From assembly GCA_029572965.1 (NCBI GenBank), contig JAKPQD010000143.1, forward strand, positions 1 to 64,000: a DNA stretch of 64,000 bases. Direction: 5' to 3'. This document shows positions 1 to 9,748 of this stretch, piece after piece. The stretch comes from Bacteroidota bacterium (GTDB lineage: Bacteria; Bacteroidota; Bacteroidia; Bacteroidales; DTGW01). Position 1 is the first letter of the stretch. Each line of letters begins with the position of its first letter. Made by a program: the position numbers and the translations under genes. Under the pieces are notes generated by a model, which saw only the letters and a program-made list of their open reading frames with translations, was not told where the DNA came from and did not search any database.

Positions 1-23
1 TATTACTAAGACTCTTCACGAAA

Positions 24-194
24 GGCCCGGAGGGCCAACAGTATGGTAGATGAAAATTCTAATTCAAATTCAAAGTAATAAAAGTACCGTAGGTACGAAA
101 GGGCTATTTTTTTCAAAAATCACTTTCCTCCCATCCGGGACTAAAATTACTATTTGGCTCTTATTACTACCATACTGGTATCCCTCCGCGATAC
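24..194. repeat. Cluster of short covarying hairpins (interspersed repeat)
   Basis: Three mini-hairpins lie in 170 bases: GGCCC-GGA-GGGCC at 24-36, GTACC-GTA-GGTAC at 84-96, and GTATC-7 nt-GATAC at 178-194. The stems differ but each is self-complementary, and the loop core reads CGGAG or CGTAG (third copy on the minus strand). A 22-base block at 28-49, ending in CAGTATGGTAG, recurs inverted at 167-188 with 19 of 22 matches. The last hairpin abuts the stop codon of the penicillin-binding protein gene and may act at its 3' end. The pattern suggests an interspersed palindromic repeat family; family membership is inference. Confidence 0.6.
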
Positions 195-2539
195 TATTCG
201 TTCATCATCCTTATGTCTTCTTCATTCAACGATTTCTCATCGGTGTCGGTACAGTAAATATCCACGTTGAAATTATATGGTCTTTCAAAAGACTTGGAAT
301 TACAACGAAGAGACTTGTTTTTGAAAACTTTGTCCATATATATAGCCCAGACAGGAAGTGCCATGTTAGCCCCCTGCCCCATGTCAATATTGTCAAAATG
401 TACAGCGCGATCTTCGCCTCCAACCCATACCCCTGTGACCAAGTCGGGGGTAAAGCCCATAAACCATCCGTCTGAGTGGTTTTGCGTAGTTCCTGTTTTT
501 CCGCCAATAGGCCCGGTGAATTTATATCCATAACGCAAACGACAAGCTGTCCCGGCATTGACAACTCCCTCCATCAGGTTTACCATCAGGTACGCGGTTT
601 GTTCACTAATGGCTTCGGTTTTTTCCTGCGTAAATGTGGCCAACACATTGCCTGTTTTATCTTCAATACGGGTTACAAACATTGGCTTAACATATATACC
701 CTTATTGGCATAACATCCATAAGCTCCGGTCATTTCATATAAGGTAACATCTGAAGTTCCCAATACCAAAGATGGGTAAGGTGCAATATAGCTGGTAAAG
801 CCCATTTTACGCATGATATCTATCACTGATGGTGGGTTAAACTGCTTCATCACCCAGGCCGAGATAAAGTTCACAGAATTGGCCAAGCCCCATTTTAATG
901 TAACCATCTTTCCTTCGTAGTCGCTACGTCCTGAGTTTTTTGGGCTCCAGATGGTATCTCCGAGTATAAATGTTACAGGCACATTGGGGACTTTGTCGCA
1001 TGGCGAATAGCCTTCCTGCATGGCCAGGGTATATATAAAAGGTTTAATGGTCGAACCAGCCTGACGCTTACTAATAGTAACATGGTCATATTTGAAATAC
1101 TTGTAATCTATGCCTCCTACGTATGCTTTTACATAACCTGTATGCGGATCCATAGACATCAAGCCGGTTTGTAGAAAAAATTTATAATAACGTATCGAAT
1201 CTAATGGGCTTAAAATAGTATCGCGTTCGCCATTCCATGTAAAAACACGCATTTTGTGTTTTTTCTTGAAATCTTTCATAATATCCTCAAAACTCCAACC
1301 TTCGTTACGAAGCACCCGGTAACGCTCAGTGCGTTTCACGGCCTGGTCCATTATCTGCTGGCGTTGATCAGCAGTCAGGTTGCTGGCAAATGGAGCATCA
1401 TGGCGTCCTTTCTTTTCCTTAAAAAAAGCAGGCTGCAAATATTTCCCAACATGTTCGTAAACAGCATCTTCAGCATATTGTTGCATAACTGAATTTATGG
1501 TGGTATATATTTTTAGCCCGTCAGAATATATATTATACGTTGTACCATCCGGCTTAACATGTTTATTGCACCATCCGTAAAGCGGATTGTTACACCATTC
1601 TACCGAATCGCGCTTATAATCCTCTATATCATAGTAATTTTTTTTCTGAGGCTTATTGGCTGTGAGTGTTGTGCGCAAATATTCCCTAAAGTATGTAGCA
1701 AGCCCTTCTGTATGGTCTTGTGCTTTGTAATCGACTATTAATGGTAAGTTTTTTAACGAATCACATTGCCTTTTATTTATAAAATCATACTTTTCTAACT
1801 GAGATAACACTACATTTCTCCGACGCAAAGCTCTTTCAGGATTCTGAACCGGGCTATACCTTGTAGGAGCTTTAAGCATCCCCACCAACATTGCAGCTTC
1901 CTCAATATTTAAAGAGTCTGTAGATTTATTAAAATATGTCTTGGCTGCCATCTTAATACCATAAGCCTGGCCTCCAAAAGGTACTGTATTGAGATACATG
2001 GTGATTATCTCCTCCTTGGTATAGTTGCGCTCTAACTTAACTGCTGTTTGCCATTCTTTGAACTTGGCTATAGCAAGCGATGCCGATTTCGAAAGAAAGT
2101 TATTATATAAAGAGGTGTCCCTGGGAAACAGATTTTTGGCCAATTGTTGAGTAATAGTACTTCCCCCTCCGCTATTACTCTGCAAAATAATTGTTTTGAA
2201 AAAAACCCGTGCCAACCCCCTGATGTCAATCCCCGAATGCTTGTAAAAACGGACATCTTCTGTTGCTATCAATGCATTGATAACATTGGGCGATATTTTA
2301 TCATAGTCCACAAACGAACGGTTTTGATAGTAATATGTACCCAACATGACACCATCTTCAGCAATAATCTCACTGGCTATGTTATTGTTAGGATTTTCCA
2401 AATCCTCAAATGTTGGCATAAACCCAAATGCCCCTATCGAAATTAAAATAAAAATTAATGCTACTAAAAAAAAAGGTGTTACAAATAATACCCAAAGAAT
2501 TTTCTTGTACTTATTAGTTTTATCAACGGTTTCAGCCAT
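194..2539 (-). CDS. Penicillin-binding protein 1A (bifunctional transglycosylase/transpeptidase)
   Basis: Class A PBP of 781 residues that polymerises and cross-links peptidoglycan on the outer face of the inner membrane. A short cytoplasmic N-terminus precedes one membrane segment (about residues 13-38). The GT51 domain shows the catalytic ATEDVRFYKHSGID motif (Glu94) and the GGGSTITQQLAKNLF block. The transpeptidase domain has SxxK in AGSTIKPF (about residue 495), SxN in ANSVNF and KTGT (about residue 683). Length is usual for PBP1A. It is divergent from topA across 128 bases; a TACTTTTG box on the minus strand (2562-2569) lies upstream. The C-terminus is acidic and unremarkable. Confidence 0.95.
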   Translation of the reverse strand: MAETVDKTNKYKKILWVLFVTPFFLVALIFILISIGAFGFMPTFEDLENPNNNIASEIIAEDGVMLGTYYYQNRSFVDYDKISPNVINALIATEDVRFYKHSGIDIRGLARVFFKTIILQSNSGGGSTITQQLAKNLFPRDTSLYNNFLSKSASLAIAKFKEWQTAVKLERNYTKEEIITMYLNTVPFGGQAYGIKMAAKTYFNKSTDSLNIEEAAMLVGMLKAPTRYSPVQNPERALRRRNVVLSQLEKYDFINKRQCDSLKNLPLIVDYKAQDHTEGLATYFREYLRTTLTANKPQKKNYYDIEDYKRDSVEWCNNPLYGWCNKHVKPDGTTYNIYSDGLKIYTTINSVMQQYAEDAVYEHVGKYLQPAFFKEKKGRHDAPFASNLTADQRQQIMDQAVKRTERYRVLRNEGWSFEDIMKDFKKKHKMRVFTWNGERDTILSPLDSIRYYKFFLQTGLMSMDPHTGYVKAYVGGIDYKYFKYDHVTISKRQAGSTIKPFIYTLAMQEGYSPCDKVPNVPVTFILGDTIWSPKNSGRSDYEGKMVTLKWGLANSVNFISAWVMKQFNPPSVIDIMRKMGFTSYIAPYPSLVLGTSDVTLYEMTGAYGCYANKGIYVKPMFVTRIEDKTGNVLATFTQEKTEAISEQTAYLMVNLMEGVVNAGTACRLRYGYKFTGPIGGKTGTTQNHSDGWFMGFTPDLVTGVWVGGEDRAVHFDNIDMGQGANMALPVWAIYMDKVFKNKSLRCNSKSFERPYNFNVDIYCTDTDEKSLNEEDIRMMNE

Positions 2540-2561
2540 ATCTTGTCCTTTCTGTTTGTGA

Positions 2562-2569
2562 CAAAAGTA
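2562..2569 (-). promoter_or_regulatory. Bacteroidota -7 box of the PBP1A gene
   Basis: The minus strand reads TACTTTTG, matching TAnnTTTG, 23 bases before the ATG. No clear TTTG lies at the usual -33 spacing, so this is a partial match. Confidence 0.45.
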
Positions 2570-2667
2570 GCAATTATTTGTTTTAAAATTTTGAACTTAC
2601 CTTTCTATTTATTTTACTTTGTGCTTTCTTTTTCAAAAATTTACAGACAGTTAATTTTATATTTATT

Positions 2668-4995
2668 ATGGTAGAAAATCTTGTCATCGTTGAGTCTCCG
2701 GCAAAAGCCAAGACTATCGAAAAATTCCTTGGAAAATCATTTACCGTGATGTCAAGCTTCGGCCATATCCGCGATTTAGCCAAAAAAAACCTGGGTATAG
2801 ATATAAAAAACAACTTTAACCCCGACTACGTTGTTTCGGACGATAAGAAAAAAATAGTTGCCGAGCTGAAGAAAAATGTTAAAGAAGCCAAAATGGTTTG
2901 GCTGGCTTCCGATGAAGACCGCGAAGGAGAAGCAATAGCCTGGCACTTGGCTGAGGTGTTGCAGCTTGATGAAAAAAAAACCAAACGCATTGTTTTCAAC
3001 GAAATTACCAAAGAAGCCATTCAGAATGCTATCAAAAACCCCAGAAATATTGATAAAAACCTTGTTGATGCACAACAGGCCCGCCGCATTCTCGACAGGT
3101 TGGTTGGTTTTGAACTATCGCCTGTACTATGGAAAAAAGTAAAGCCATCTCTTTCTGCCGGTCGCGTGCAATCTGTGGCTGTCAGGCTTTTAGTTGACCG
3201 CGAGCGCGAGATTATTGCTTTTAAGCCATCTTCATCATACAAAACTGTGGCGGTGTTTGAAGTTGTGGACAATAAAGGAAAAAAGGTTTTATTAGAAGCT
3301 GAGCTGGATGAAAAGTTTAATACTAAAGCTAAAGCCCTTGAATTTTTAAAGGCTTGTTCAAAAGCCCAGTTTTCCATTGAAGATGTTGTTACAAAACCTT
3401 CTAAGCGTTCTCCCTCTGCACCTTTTACAACCTCTACCCTGCAGCAGGAAGCCAGTCGAAAACTCGGTTTTTCAGTATCTCAAACCATGACTATAGCCCA
3501 AAAGCTTTATGAAGCTGGTAAAATAACTTATATGCGTACCGACTCGGTTAACTTGTCCGAAACCGCTTTAAAAGCCTGCAAAGAAGTGATTAACAAAGAG
3601 TTTGGGAATGAATATCACAACCTTCGTCAATACAAAACTAAGTCAAAAGGAGCACAAGAAGCTCACGAAGCCATTAGACCCGCTTATTTTGACCAGGAAA
3701 CCGTACAAGGCTCTGCTGCTGAGAAAAAATTATACTCTCTAATTTACAAACGCACTTTGGCCAGCCAGATGAGCGATGCCCTTTTCGAACGTACTACTGT
3801 ATCTATCAAAGTTGAAGGGTTGCCATATCATTTTGTTGCTACTGGCGAGGTGCTCAAATTTGATGGTTTCTTGAAAATGTACATCGAATCAAATGATGAA
3901 GAAAGCGAAAGCGATAACCTCAAAATTTTGCCTCCTTTAACCAAAAACCAACCCTTAAATGTCAAAAATATTACCTCTACAGAAAGGTTCACCCATCATC
4001 CACCCCGATATACCGAAGCAAGCCTTGTTCGAAAACTCGAAGAGCTCGGTATTGGCCGTCCATCTACCTATGCTCCTATTATTTCAACTATTCAGCAACG
4101 TGAATATGTTGTTAAAACTGACAGAGATGGATCTGAAAGAAATTTTGATGTTTTGAAGCTCGAAAATAAAAATGTTACCGAGCTGACAGAAAAAGAAACT
4201 TTTAACGCTGAAAAGGCAAAGCTTTTCCCTACTGATATAGGGATATTGGTTACCGATTACTTGGTTGACCATTTTAAAGACATCATGGACTATAATTTTA
4301 CCGCCAACGTTGAAAAAGATTTTGACGAAATTGCCGAAGGTAAAATGCTTTGGACCAAAATGTTAGATGCTTTTTATGCCCCATTTCATAAAAAAGTGGA
4401 AATGGCCATTGCTACTCGCGAAAATACTAAAGGTGACCGTTTGATTGGTAATGACCTGGTTTCTGGCAAACCCATAATTGCCCGTATCGGGCGATTTGGC
4501 CCTATGGTGCAAATTGGTCAGTCTGACGATGAGGAAAAACCTCGTTATGCAAAGTTGCAACCAGGTCAATATATTGAAACTATTACCCTTGAACAGGCCT
4601 TGAACCTTTTTCAACTCCCCAAAAAACTTGGCTCTTATGAAAATTATGAAGTTAGCGTTGGCATTGGACGCTTTGGGCCTTATATATTGCACCATGCCAA
4701 GTATTATTCTTTGGTCAAAGGCGTTGACGACCCATATAACATTACTTTACAGCGTGCTATTGAATTGATTAACGATAAAAGAGAAAAAGATAAAAACAAG
4801 GTAATCAACTCCTTTGAGTACCAAAAGTCAGAAATTCAAGTACTCAACGGCCGTTTTGGCCCTTATATTTGTTATAACAAAGAAAACTATAAAATCCCCA
4901 AAAATACTGATGCTACAAAACTTACTGCAGAACAATGCATTGATATTATCCAAAAAGGAGCTTCAACCACCAAAACCAAAAAGAAAAGAAAATAA
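2668..4995 (+). CDS. topA: DNA topoisomerase I
   Basis: Type IA topoisomerase of 775 residues that relaxes negative supercoils. The Toprim domain starts at LVIVESPAKAKT (residues 5-16) and carries the acidic DEDREGEAIAWH block. The catalytic tyrosine is Tyr288 in ITYMRTDS. The C-terminus has three Topo_C-type repeats marked by GRFGP (GRFGPM, then GRFGPY twice) in place of four-cysteine zinc fingers, followed by a Lys-rich tail. The ATG at 2668 is just upstream of the conserved start of the Toprim fold. The next gene begins two bases after the stop, so the two are probably co-transcribed. Confidence 0.97.
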   Translation: MVENLVIVESPAKAKTIEKFLGKSFTVMSSFGHIRDLAKKNLGIDIKNNFNPDYVVSDDKKKIVAELKKNVKEAKMVWLASDEDREGEAIAWHLAEVLQLDEKKTKRIVFNEITKEAIQNAIKNPRNIDKNLVDAQQARRILDRLVGFELSPVLWKKVKPSLSAGRVQSVAVRLLVDREREIIAFKPSSSYKTVAVFEVVDNKGKKVLLEAELDEKFNTKAKALEFLKACSKAQFSIEDVVTKPSKRSPSAPFTTSTLQQEASRKLGFSVSQTMTIAQKLYEAGKITYMRTDSVNLSETALKACKEVINKEFGNEYHNLRQYKTKSKGAQEAHEAIRPAYFDQETVQGSAAEKKLYSLIYKRTLASQMSDALFERTTVSIKVEGLPYHFVATGEVLKFDGFLKMYIESNDEESESDNLKILPPLTKNQPLNVKNITSTERFTHHPPRYTEASLVRKLEELGIGRPSTYAPIISTIQQREYVVKTDRDGSERNFDVLKLENKNVTELTEKETFNAEKAKLFPTDIGILVTDYLVDHFKDIMDYNFTANVEKDFDEIAEGKMLWTKMLDAFYAPFHKKVEMAIATRENTKGDRLIGNDLVSGKPIIARIGRFGPMVQIGQSDDEEKPRYAKLQPGQYIETITLEQALNLFQLPKKLGSYENYEVSVGIGRFGPYILHHAKYYSLVKGVDDPYNITLQRAIELINDKREKDKNKVINSFEYQKSEIQVLNGRFGPYICYNKENYKIPKNTDATKLTAEQCIDIIQKGASTTKTKKKRK

Positions 4996-4997
4996 TA

Positions 4998-6152
4998 ATG
5001 TTGCTGTCAGATTACCTTCTCCCAGTATCTCTTGATAAGCCCAACGATGAGGTTTTGCAAAACAAAAACTCGTTTTGCAGGCATATTGATATTAATACAG
5101 CCAATAAGCCTGTTGATTTAGATAAAAAAAAATACAAGTTGGCAATTATTGGCGTACCCGAATACCGAGGGTGTGGTAATGAAGGAGTAGTTAATACCCC
5201 TAATGCTATCCGTTCTGAGCTATATCAGCTTCATTATTTCGAAAAAAAAATCCAGTTGGCTGATTTGGGCGACCTTAAAATTGGAAAAGAACTCACCGAT
5301 ACTTTTTATGCCCTTCGTGAAATTGTTCTCGAATTGCATGCCAGAAATATTGTACCGATTGTTATTGGTGGCTCTCAGGATCTGACTTATGGGATGTTCC
5401 TGGCTTTTGAATACCTGAAAGTCCCTTACAACGTTGCTACTGTCGATTTCAAGCTCGATTTGGCCTTTGACAGTTATACCCCTATTAACTATCAAAATTA
5501 TCTGAATACCATTATCTTAGAAAATAAATACCTGTTTGAATTTTTTAATCTTGGGCACCAAGCCTGCTTTAGCAACTACGATGGCAACTTTTTGTTAGAT
5601 ACTTTGTCGCACGAAAAAGTCAGGTTGGGTAATATGCGAAACCAGACCGAAAAGCTGGAACCTTACCTCAGAGACACCCATTTGCTGAGCATTGATTTTT
5701 CAGCCATTAAACATGCCGATGCCCCTGCACAATTAGTTTCATCTCCTAATGGACTTTATGCAGAAGATTTTTGCCAGTGTATGCACTATGCTGCCCTGAG
5801 CGAGAACATTAAAGCTGTTGGGTTGTTCAATATAGATGCCTCAAAAGATTACCAAGGGCTTACTTCAAAGCTTGCAGCCCAAGGAATTTGGTATTTTATT
5901 GAAGCTTTTTCGCGCCGAAACATTGAAAACCCTTCCAAAAGCTCTTCAAAGTTTAAAAAATTTTCAGTTACTTTAAACGAAGACACCTCTATTGTATTCC
6001 TTAAAAGTAACCGGACAGGACGTTGGTGGTTTGAAATTTCTGACAAAAAAAATCAAAAAATTTATTTTGCCTGTGCTGAGAATGACTACCTGACAGCCAT
6101 TAACAATGATATTCCTGAAAGATGGCTAAAACTTTTTAAAAAGCTAAACTAG
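4998..6152 (+). CDS. Arginase/formimidoylglutamase-fold protein with degenerate metal site
   Basis: 384 residues of the ureohydrolase (arginase) superfamily, directly behind topA. The fold landmarks are present but the manganese ligands are not. The GGDHS-like motif reads GGSQDLTYG (about residue 124), DxHxD reads VDFKLD (about 149), and the SxDxD block reads SIDFSAIKHADAP (about 231). Histidines expected to hold Mn are therefore missing. Such proteins are often labelled formimidoylglutamase, but hydrolase activity looks doubtful. It lies between topA and the type IX secretion operon, so a role linked to that system is possible but is only inference. Confidence 0.8.
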   Translation: MLLSDYLLPVSLDKPNDEVLQNKNSFCRHIDINTANKPVDLDKKKYKLAIIGVPEYRGCGNEGVVNTPNAIRSELYQLHYFEKKIQLADLGDLKIGKELTDTFYALREIVLELHARNIVPIVIGGSQDLTYGMFLAFEYLKVPYNVATVDFKLDLAFDSYTPINYQNYLNTIILENKYLFEFFNLGHQACFSNYDGNFLLDTLSHEKVRLGNMRNQTEKLEPYLRDTHLLSIDFSAIKHADAPAQLVSSPNGLYAEDFCQCMHYAALSENIKAVGLFNIDASKDYQGLTSKLAAQGIWYFIEAFSRRNIENPSKSSSKFKKFSVTLNEDTSIVFLKSNRTGRWWFEISDKKNQKIYFACAENDYLTAINNDIPERWLKLFKKLN

Positions 6153-6257
6153 CTTCTTTTTTCTGCTTTGTAGCAATACACAATATTTGAAAAATTATTG
6201 CGTTTGCATATTCAGGTTTATTGAAGAAATATTTACAATATTGACAATATGACTGAG

Positions 6258-6286
6258 TTGTTTCAATATTTATTTTTTTATATTTG
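6258..6286 (+). promoter_or_regulatory. Promoter of the porPKLMN operon
   Basis: TTG at 6258-6260 and TATATTTG at 6279-6286 are separated by 18 bases, a good match to the Bacteroidota promoter. Transcription would start near 6293, giving a leader of about 45 bases before the proposed TTG start at 6338. Confidence 0.6.
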
Positions 6287-6337
6287 TTGCAAAATACTAT
6301 TTTTGTTAATTGATATAAATTAAAACTCATATATCTG

Positions 6338-7348
6338 TTGGATAATAATATTTTTAAAAGTAATTTATGTTTTCTGGTTCGAATTTTTTATGCTTCTAAA
6401 GGCATAGCAGTTCGAAAGGGGCTATTTTATACTGTTTTATTTTTACTTTTGGGGCCTTCTTTTTTTACTCGTGCCCAAGAAAGCCAGTTTACTCATTTCA
6501 TGTATAACAACATGGGGATAAACCCTGGGTATGCAGGAAGTACAGAAATGGTTGGAATTAACATTATCCATCAGAATAAGCTTATGGGTTTTGAAAAAGC
6601 TCCCCGACACGATATTGCAAGCATTGATATACCTTTTACTCTTTTCGAAAAGAGCCATGGTGTTGGCCTTAACCTCATAAATAGTTCAATGGGGGTAAAT
6701 AATGACATCGGAATGCAACTTGCTTATGCATTTCAACGTAAAATGGCCATTGGTGACGGAAAGCTCGGTATTGGTATCTGCGGCGGATTTAACAGATCTA
6801 CATTCAAAGCCGGAGATTTAGCCAGTGGTACAGATCCTTTAGTCCCTACCACAGAAGCTACTCCAATGGTTTTTGATTTTGGGACGGGCGTTTTTTACAA
6901 TAGTGAAAAAATACACATGGGTATATCAGTAGCACACTTAATAACCGGAGAACGTGATTATAAAATAGCAGCAGGGGATGTTATGCCGCTTCAACGGACG
7001 TTTTATGTAACAGCAGGATACAACTATCAGTTGCCTAATCCTATGCTTATGTTATGTCCTTCATTTTTGGTGCAAACTAGTGGGAACCTTACTGCAGTGA
7101 GCTTTAACACAAATATTGTATATAATAATAGAATATGGGGAGGCTTTTCCTATTCCGCCCAAAATTCAGTTTCAGCCATGTTTGGACTTGAATTATTACC
7201 CGGGGTAAAGTTTGGGGCATCTTACGATTATAGCGTCAATTACTTACGAAATGGAACTGGTGGCAGCTTTGAAATATTCGCAAATTATAGTTTTAAACTA
7301 AAAAAAGAAAAAATACCACAACGATATAAAAGTATAAGATATTTATAA
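6338..7348 (+). CDS. porP: PorP/SprF-family type IX secretion outer-membrane protein
   Basis: 336 residues, first gene of the type IX secretion operon. PorP/SprF proteins are outer-membrane beta-barrels that work with the PorKLMN trans-envelope machine and help deliver cargo. The hallmark motif just after the signal peptide reads QFTHFMYNNMGINPGYAGS; the rest shows alternating beta-strand character. The signal peptide ends near FFTRAQES. No ATG precedes the mature domain, so TTG at 6338 is the likeliest start, about 45 bases after the predicted transcription start. The gene order porP-K-L-M-N matches the operon known from Porphyromonas. Confidence 0.88.
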   Translation: MDNNIFKSNLCFLVRIFYASKGIAVRKGLFYTVLFLLLGPSFFTRAQESQFTHFMYNNMGINPGYAGSTEMVGINIIHQNKLMGFEKAPRHDIASIDIPFTLFEKSHGVGLNLINSSMGVNNDIGMQLAYAFQRKMAIGDGKLGIGICGGFNRSTFKAGDLASGTDPLVPTTEATPMVFDFGTGVFYNSEKIHMGISVAHLITGERDYKIAAGDVMPLQRTFYVTAGYNYQLPNPMLMLCPSFLVQTSGNLTAVSFNTNIVYNNRIWGGFSYSAQNSVSAMFGLELLPGVKFGASYDYSVNYLRNGTGGSFEIFANYSFKLKKEKIPQRYKSIRYL

Positions 7349-7420
7349 GAATATTTTATTTTTGAAAAATTATCATTATTTTTAGAAAAGTATTGGGCAA
7401 AAAAATAATAACAAATTGTT

Positions 7421-8758
7421 ATGAGAAAATTTGTGTATCTCAGTGTTGTAATCCTTGTCTTAGCAGGATGCGGAAAGCCATCAGACACGGGCGAACTTAC
7501 AGGAGTGAGTGATGGTAGAAAGTATTTTGAACCGGATCCATACGGAATGGTTTTTATCCCTCAAGGGAGTTTTAATATGGGCCCTAGCGATCAGGATGTA
7601 GCCTGGGCTCAAAATAGCTTATCCAAAACAGTTTCTATTGCTGCATTTTGGATGGACGATAGTGAAATTACCAACGATGAATATCGTCAGTTTGTCAAAT
7701 GGGTTCAAGACTCAATTATGCGCCGTATGCTTGCCGCTCAAATTGAAGATTTTGCTATTGCTGAAGATGAACTTGGCAATCCTATTGATCCTCCATTTCT
7801 AAACTGGGAAATGGAAATTGACCCTCAGGACGAGGAACAAAGTGGCATTATTAATGAACTTTACCTGACAGAACAAGAACGTTTTTACAGAAGAAAAGAA
7901 ATAGATACCCGCAAACTCAATTATGAATACTATTGGGTGGACTTAAAACAGGCTGCGCAAAAAGGGAACAGGTATAATTTTGCTACACAGGCTTATGAAG
8001 GTACTGTAATTAACAGCAAAGGTGAAAGTGCTCAAATTATCAACCGTTCATCTTTTGTATTACAAGATTTTATCAATGTTTATCCTGATACTTTGTGTTG
8101 GGTGGCAGATTTTACCTATTCATATAATGAACCTATGGCCAATATGTACTTCTGGCATCCTGCTTACGATAATTATCCTGTTGTTGGTGTTTCGTGGAAA
8201 CAAGCTACTGCATTTTGTATTTGGCGAACACAATTATTGAATACAACACTCCAAAAGAATGGAGAATTATTCGTTCACGATTACCGTTTGCCTAGTGAAG
8301 CGGAATGGGAATATGCTGCAAGAGGAGGTTTAGATTTGTCTATGTATCCTTGGGGTGGTATGTACACCCGTAACAATGAAGGATGCTTCCTTGCTAATTT
8401 CAAACCATTGCGTGGTAATTATACAGATGATGGAGGTATTACAACTACCAGGGTAGGAACTTACGATCCAAATGAATATGGACTTTATGATATGGCAGGT
8501 AATGTTGCTGAATGGACTTCCAGCGCCTTTGACGAATCAGCATATATCTATACCCACGACCTGAACCCGGATTACAAATACAATGCATTGCCAGATGATG
8601 CTCCGGTATTAAAACGTAAAGTAATTCGTGGTGGTTCCTGGAAAGATATAGGATATTTCCTTCAGGTTGGAACCAGAAGTTACGAATATCAAGACACTGC
8701 AAAAAGCTATATTGGATTTAGATGTGTAAGAACATACTTAGGAAATAGTAACCAATAA
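7421..8758 (+). CDS. porK: PorK/GldK lipoprotein of type IX secretion
   Basis: 445-residue lipoprotein with signal peptide and lipobox LAGC (Cys17). A formylglycine-generating-enzyme/sulfatase-modifying type domain follows, from about MVFIPQGSFNMG to the C-terminal GGSWKD and GFRCVRT motifs, with RLPSEAEWEYAARGG in between. In this family the fold is structural: PorK forms a periplasmic ring with PorN under the outer membrane. Large insertions (about residues 100-230) are typical of GldK. It is followed at 14 bases by porL. Confidence 0.95.
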   Translation: MRKFVYLSVVILVLAGCGKPSDTGELTGVSDGRKYFEPDPYGMVFIPQGSFNMGPSDQDVAWAQNSLSKTVSIAAFWMDDSEITNDEYRQFVKWVQDSIMRRMLAAQIEDFAIAEDELGNPIDPPFLNWEMEIDPQDEEQSGIINELYLTEQERFYRRKEIDTRKLNYEYYWVDLKQAAQKGNRYNFATQAYEGTVINSKGESAQIINRSSFVLQDFINVYPDTLCWVADFTYSYNEPMANMYFWHPAYDNYPVVGVSWKQATAFCIWRTQLLNTTLQKNGELFVHDYRLPSEAEWEYAARGGLDLSMYPWGGMYTRNNEGCFLANFKPLRGNYTDDGGITTTRVGTYDPNEYGLYDMAGNVAEWTSSAFDESAYIYTHDLNPDYKYNALPDDAPVLKRKVIRGGSWKDIGYFLQVGTRSYEYQDTAKSYIGFRCVRTYLGNSNQ

Positions 8759-8771
8759 TCCCCTTTTAATT

Positions 8772-9737
8772 ATGACCTTATCTGAAATAGTACAATCATC
8801 CGGGTGGAAAAATTTTATGTCCAAACTTTACGGGTATGGTGCATCTGTAGTAATTATTGGTGCAATGTTCAAAATTATGCACTGGCCTGGAGCAGGTTTT
8901 ATGATTGTGGCTGGTCTTAGTACCGAAGCCATTATCTTTTTCTTTTCGGCTTTTGAACCTTTGCACGAAGAAGTGGACTGGACACTTGTATATCCTGAAT
9001 TAGCAGGTATTACAGATGATGACGAAATGGAAAATTACAAAGAAAGCGTTACAAATAGTAGAGGAAATGTAGTACTTGAAAAATTTGAAAACCTTTTTGA
9101 ACAATCTTCTTTGAGCCCTGAAACCCTCGAAAAACTTGGTGAAGGATTCGCTAAATTAAGTGATACCACCAGCAGGCTTTCTGATATTTCAGAAGCTACA
9201 GCTGCTACTCAGGCATTTGCTTCAAATTTTCGTAATGCTGCACAATCATTGGATTCAATGACATCTCTTTATTCTGAAAATTCTGAGGCACTGAGCAGTT
9301 CTATAAGTTCACTTTCAAAAACCTATCAAAAAACTGCCGAGATTATTGAAAAGACCGGGGTACAGGTTTCAGCTCAAGTTGAAAAAAGTGGATTAGATAT
9401 GGCAAATTCATATCAAAAACTTTCGGAGTCTATTGCTTCTTATTCTGCTTCTGTAAATAATTCAGGACAGAATTATCAAAATCAACTTGAAAAAATAAAT
9501 AAGAACCTTGGAGAGCTCAATACTCTTTACGAATTACAGTTGAAAGAAACTAATGATTATGTAAAACACAATGAGCAATTATATGCCGGATTGAGCAATA
9601 TTATAGGTAACCTGAGTGAATCTGTTGCAGAGACACAACGTTACCGTCAAGAGATGGCCAAGCTTTCTGAAAACTTATCATCACTGAATAACATATATGG
9701 AAATATGTTGTCAGCCATGAATTATTCAAAAAAGTAA
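8772..9737 (+). CDS. porL: PorL/GldL inner-membrane motor protein of type IX secretion
   Basis: 321 residues. Two N-terminal membrane helices (about 17-35 and 41-61) contain the conserved KIMHWPGAGF turn and Glu52 in the second helix, where characterised GldL proteins carry the glutamate linked to proton motive force. The remaining 250 residues form a long helical, Ser-rich cytoplasmic region with coiled-coil character. PorL pentamers surround a PorM dimer and act as a proton-driven rotary motor. The porM start is 12 bases downstream. Confidence 0.95.
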   Translation: MTLSEIVQSSGWKNFMSKLYGYGASVVIIGAMFKIMHWPGAGFMIVAGLSTEAIIFFFSAFEPLHEEVDWTLVYPELAGITDDDEMENYKESVTNSRGNVVLEKFENLFEQSSLSPETLEKLGEGFAKLSDTTSRLSDISEATAATQAFASNFRNAAQSLDSMTSLYSENSEALSSSISSLSKTYQKTAEIIEKTGVQVSAQVEKSGLDMANSYQKLSESIASYSASVNNSGQNYQNQLEKINKNLGELNTLYELQLKETNDYVKHNEQLYAGLSNIIGNLSESVAETQRYRQEMAKLSENLSSLNNIYGNMLSAMNYSKK

Positions 9738-9748
9738 TTTAGAAGTTT

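Noticed and set aside
50-475. A 141-codon plus-strand frame at the left edge
   Set aside because: It overlaps the hairpin repeats and the 3' end of the PBP1A gene; its product has no domain.
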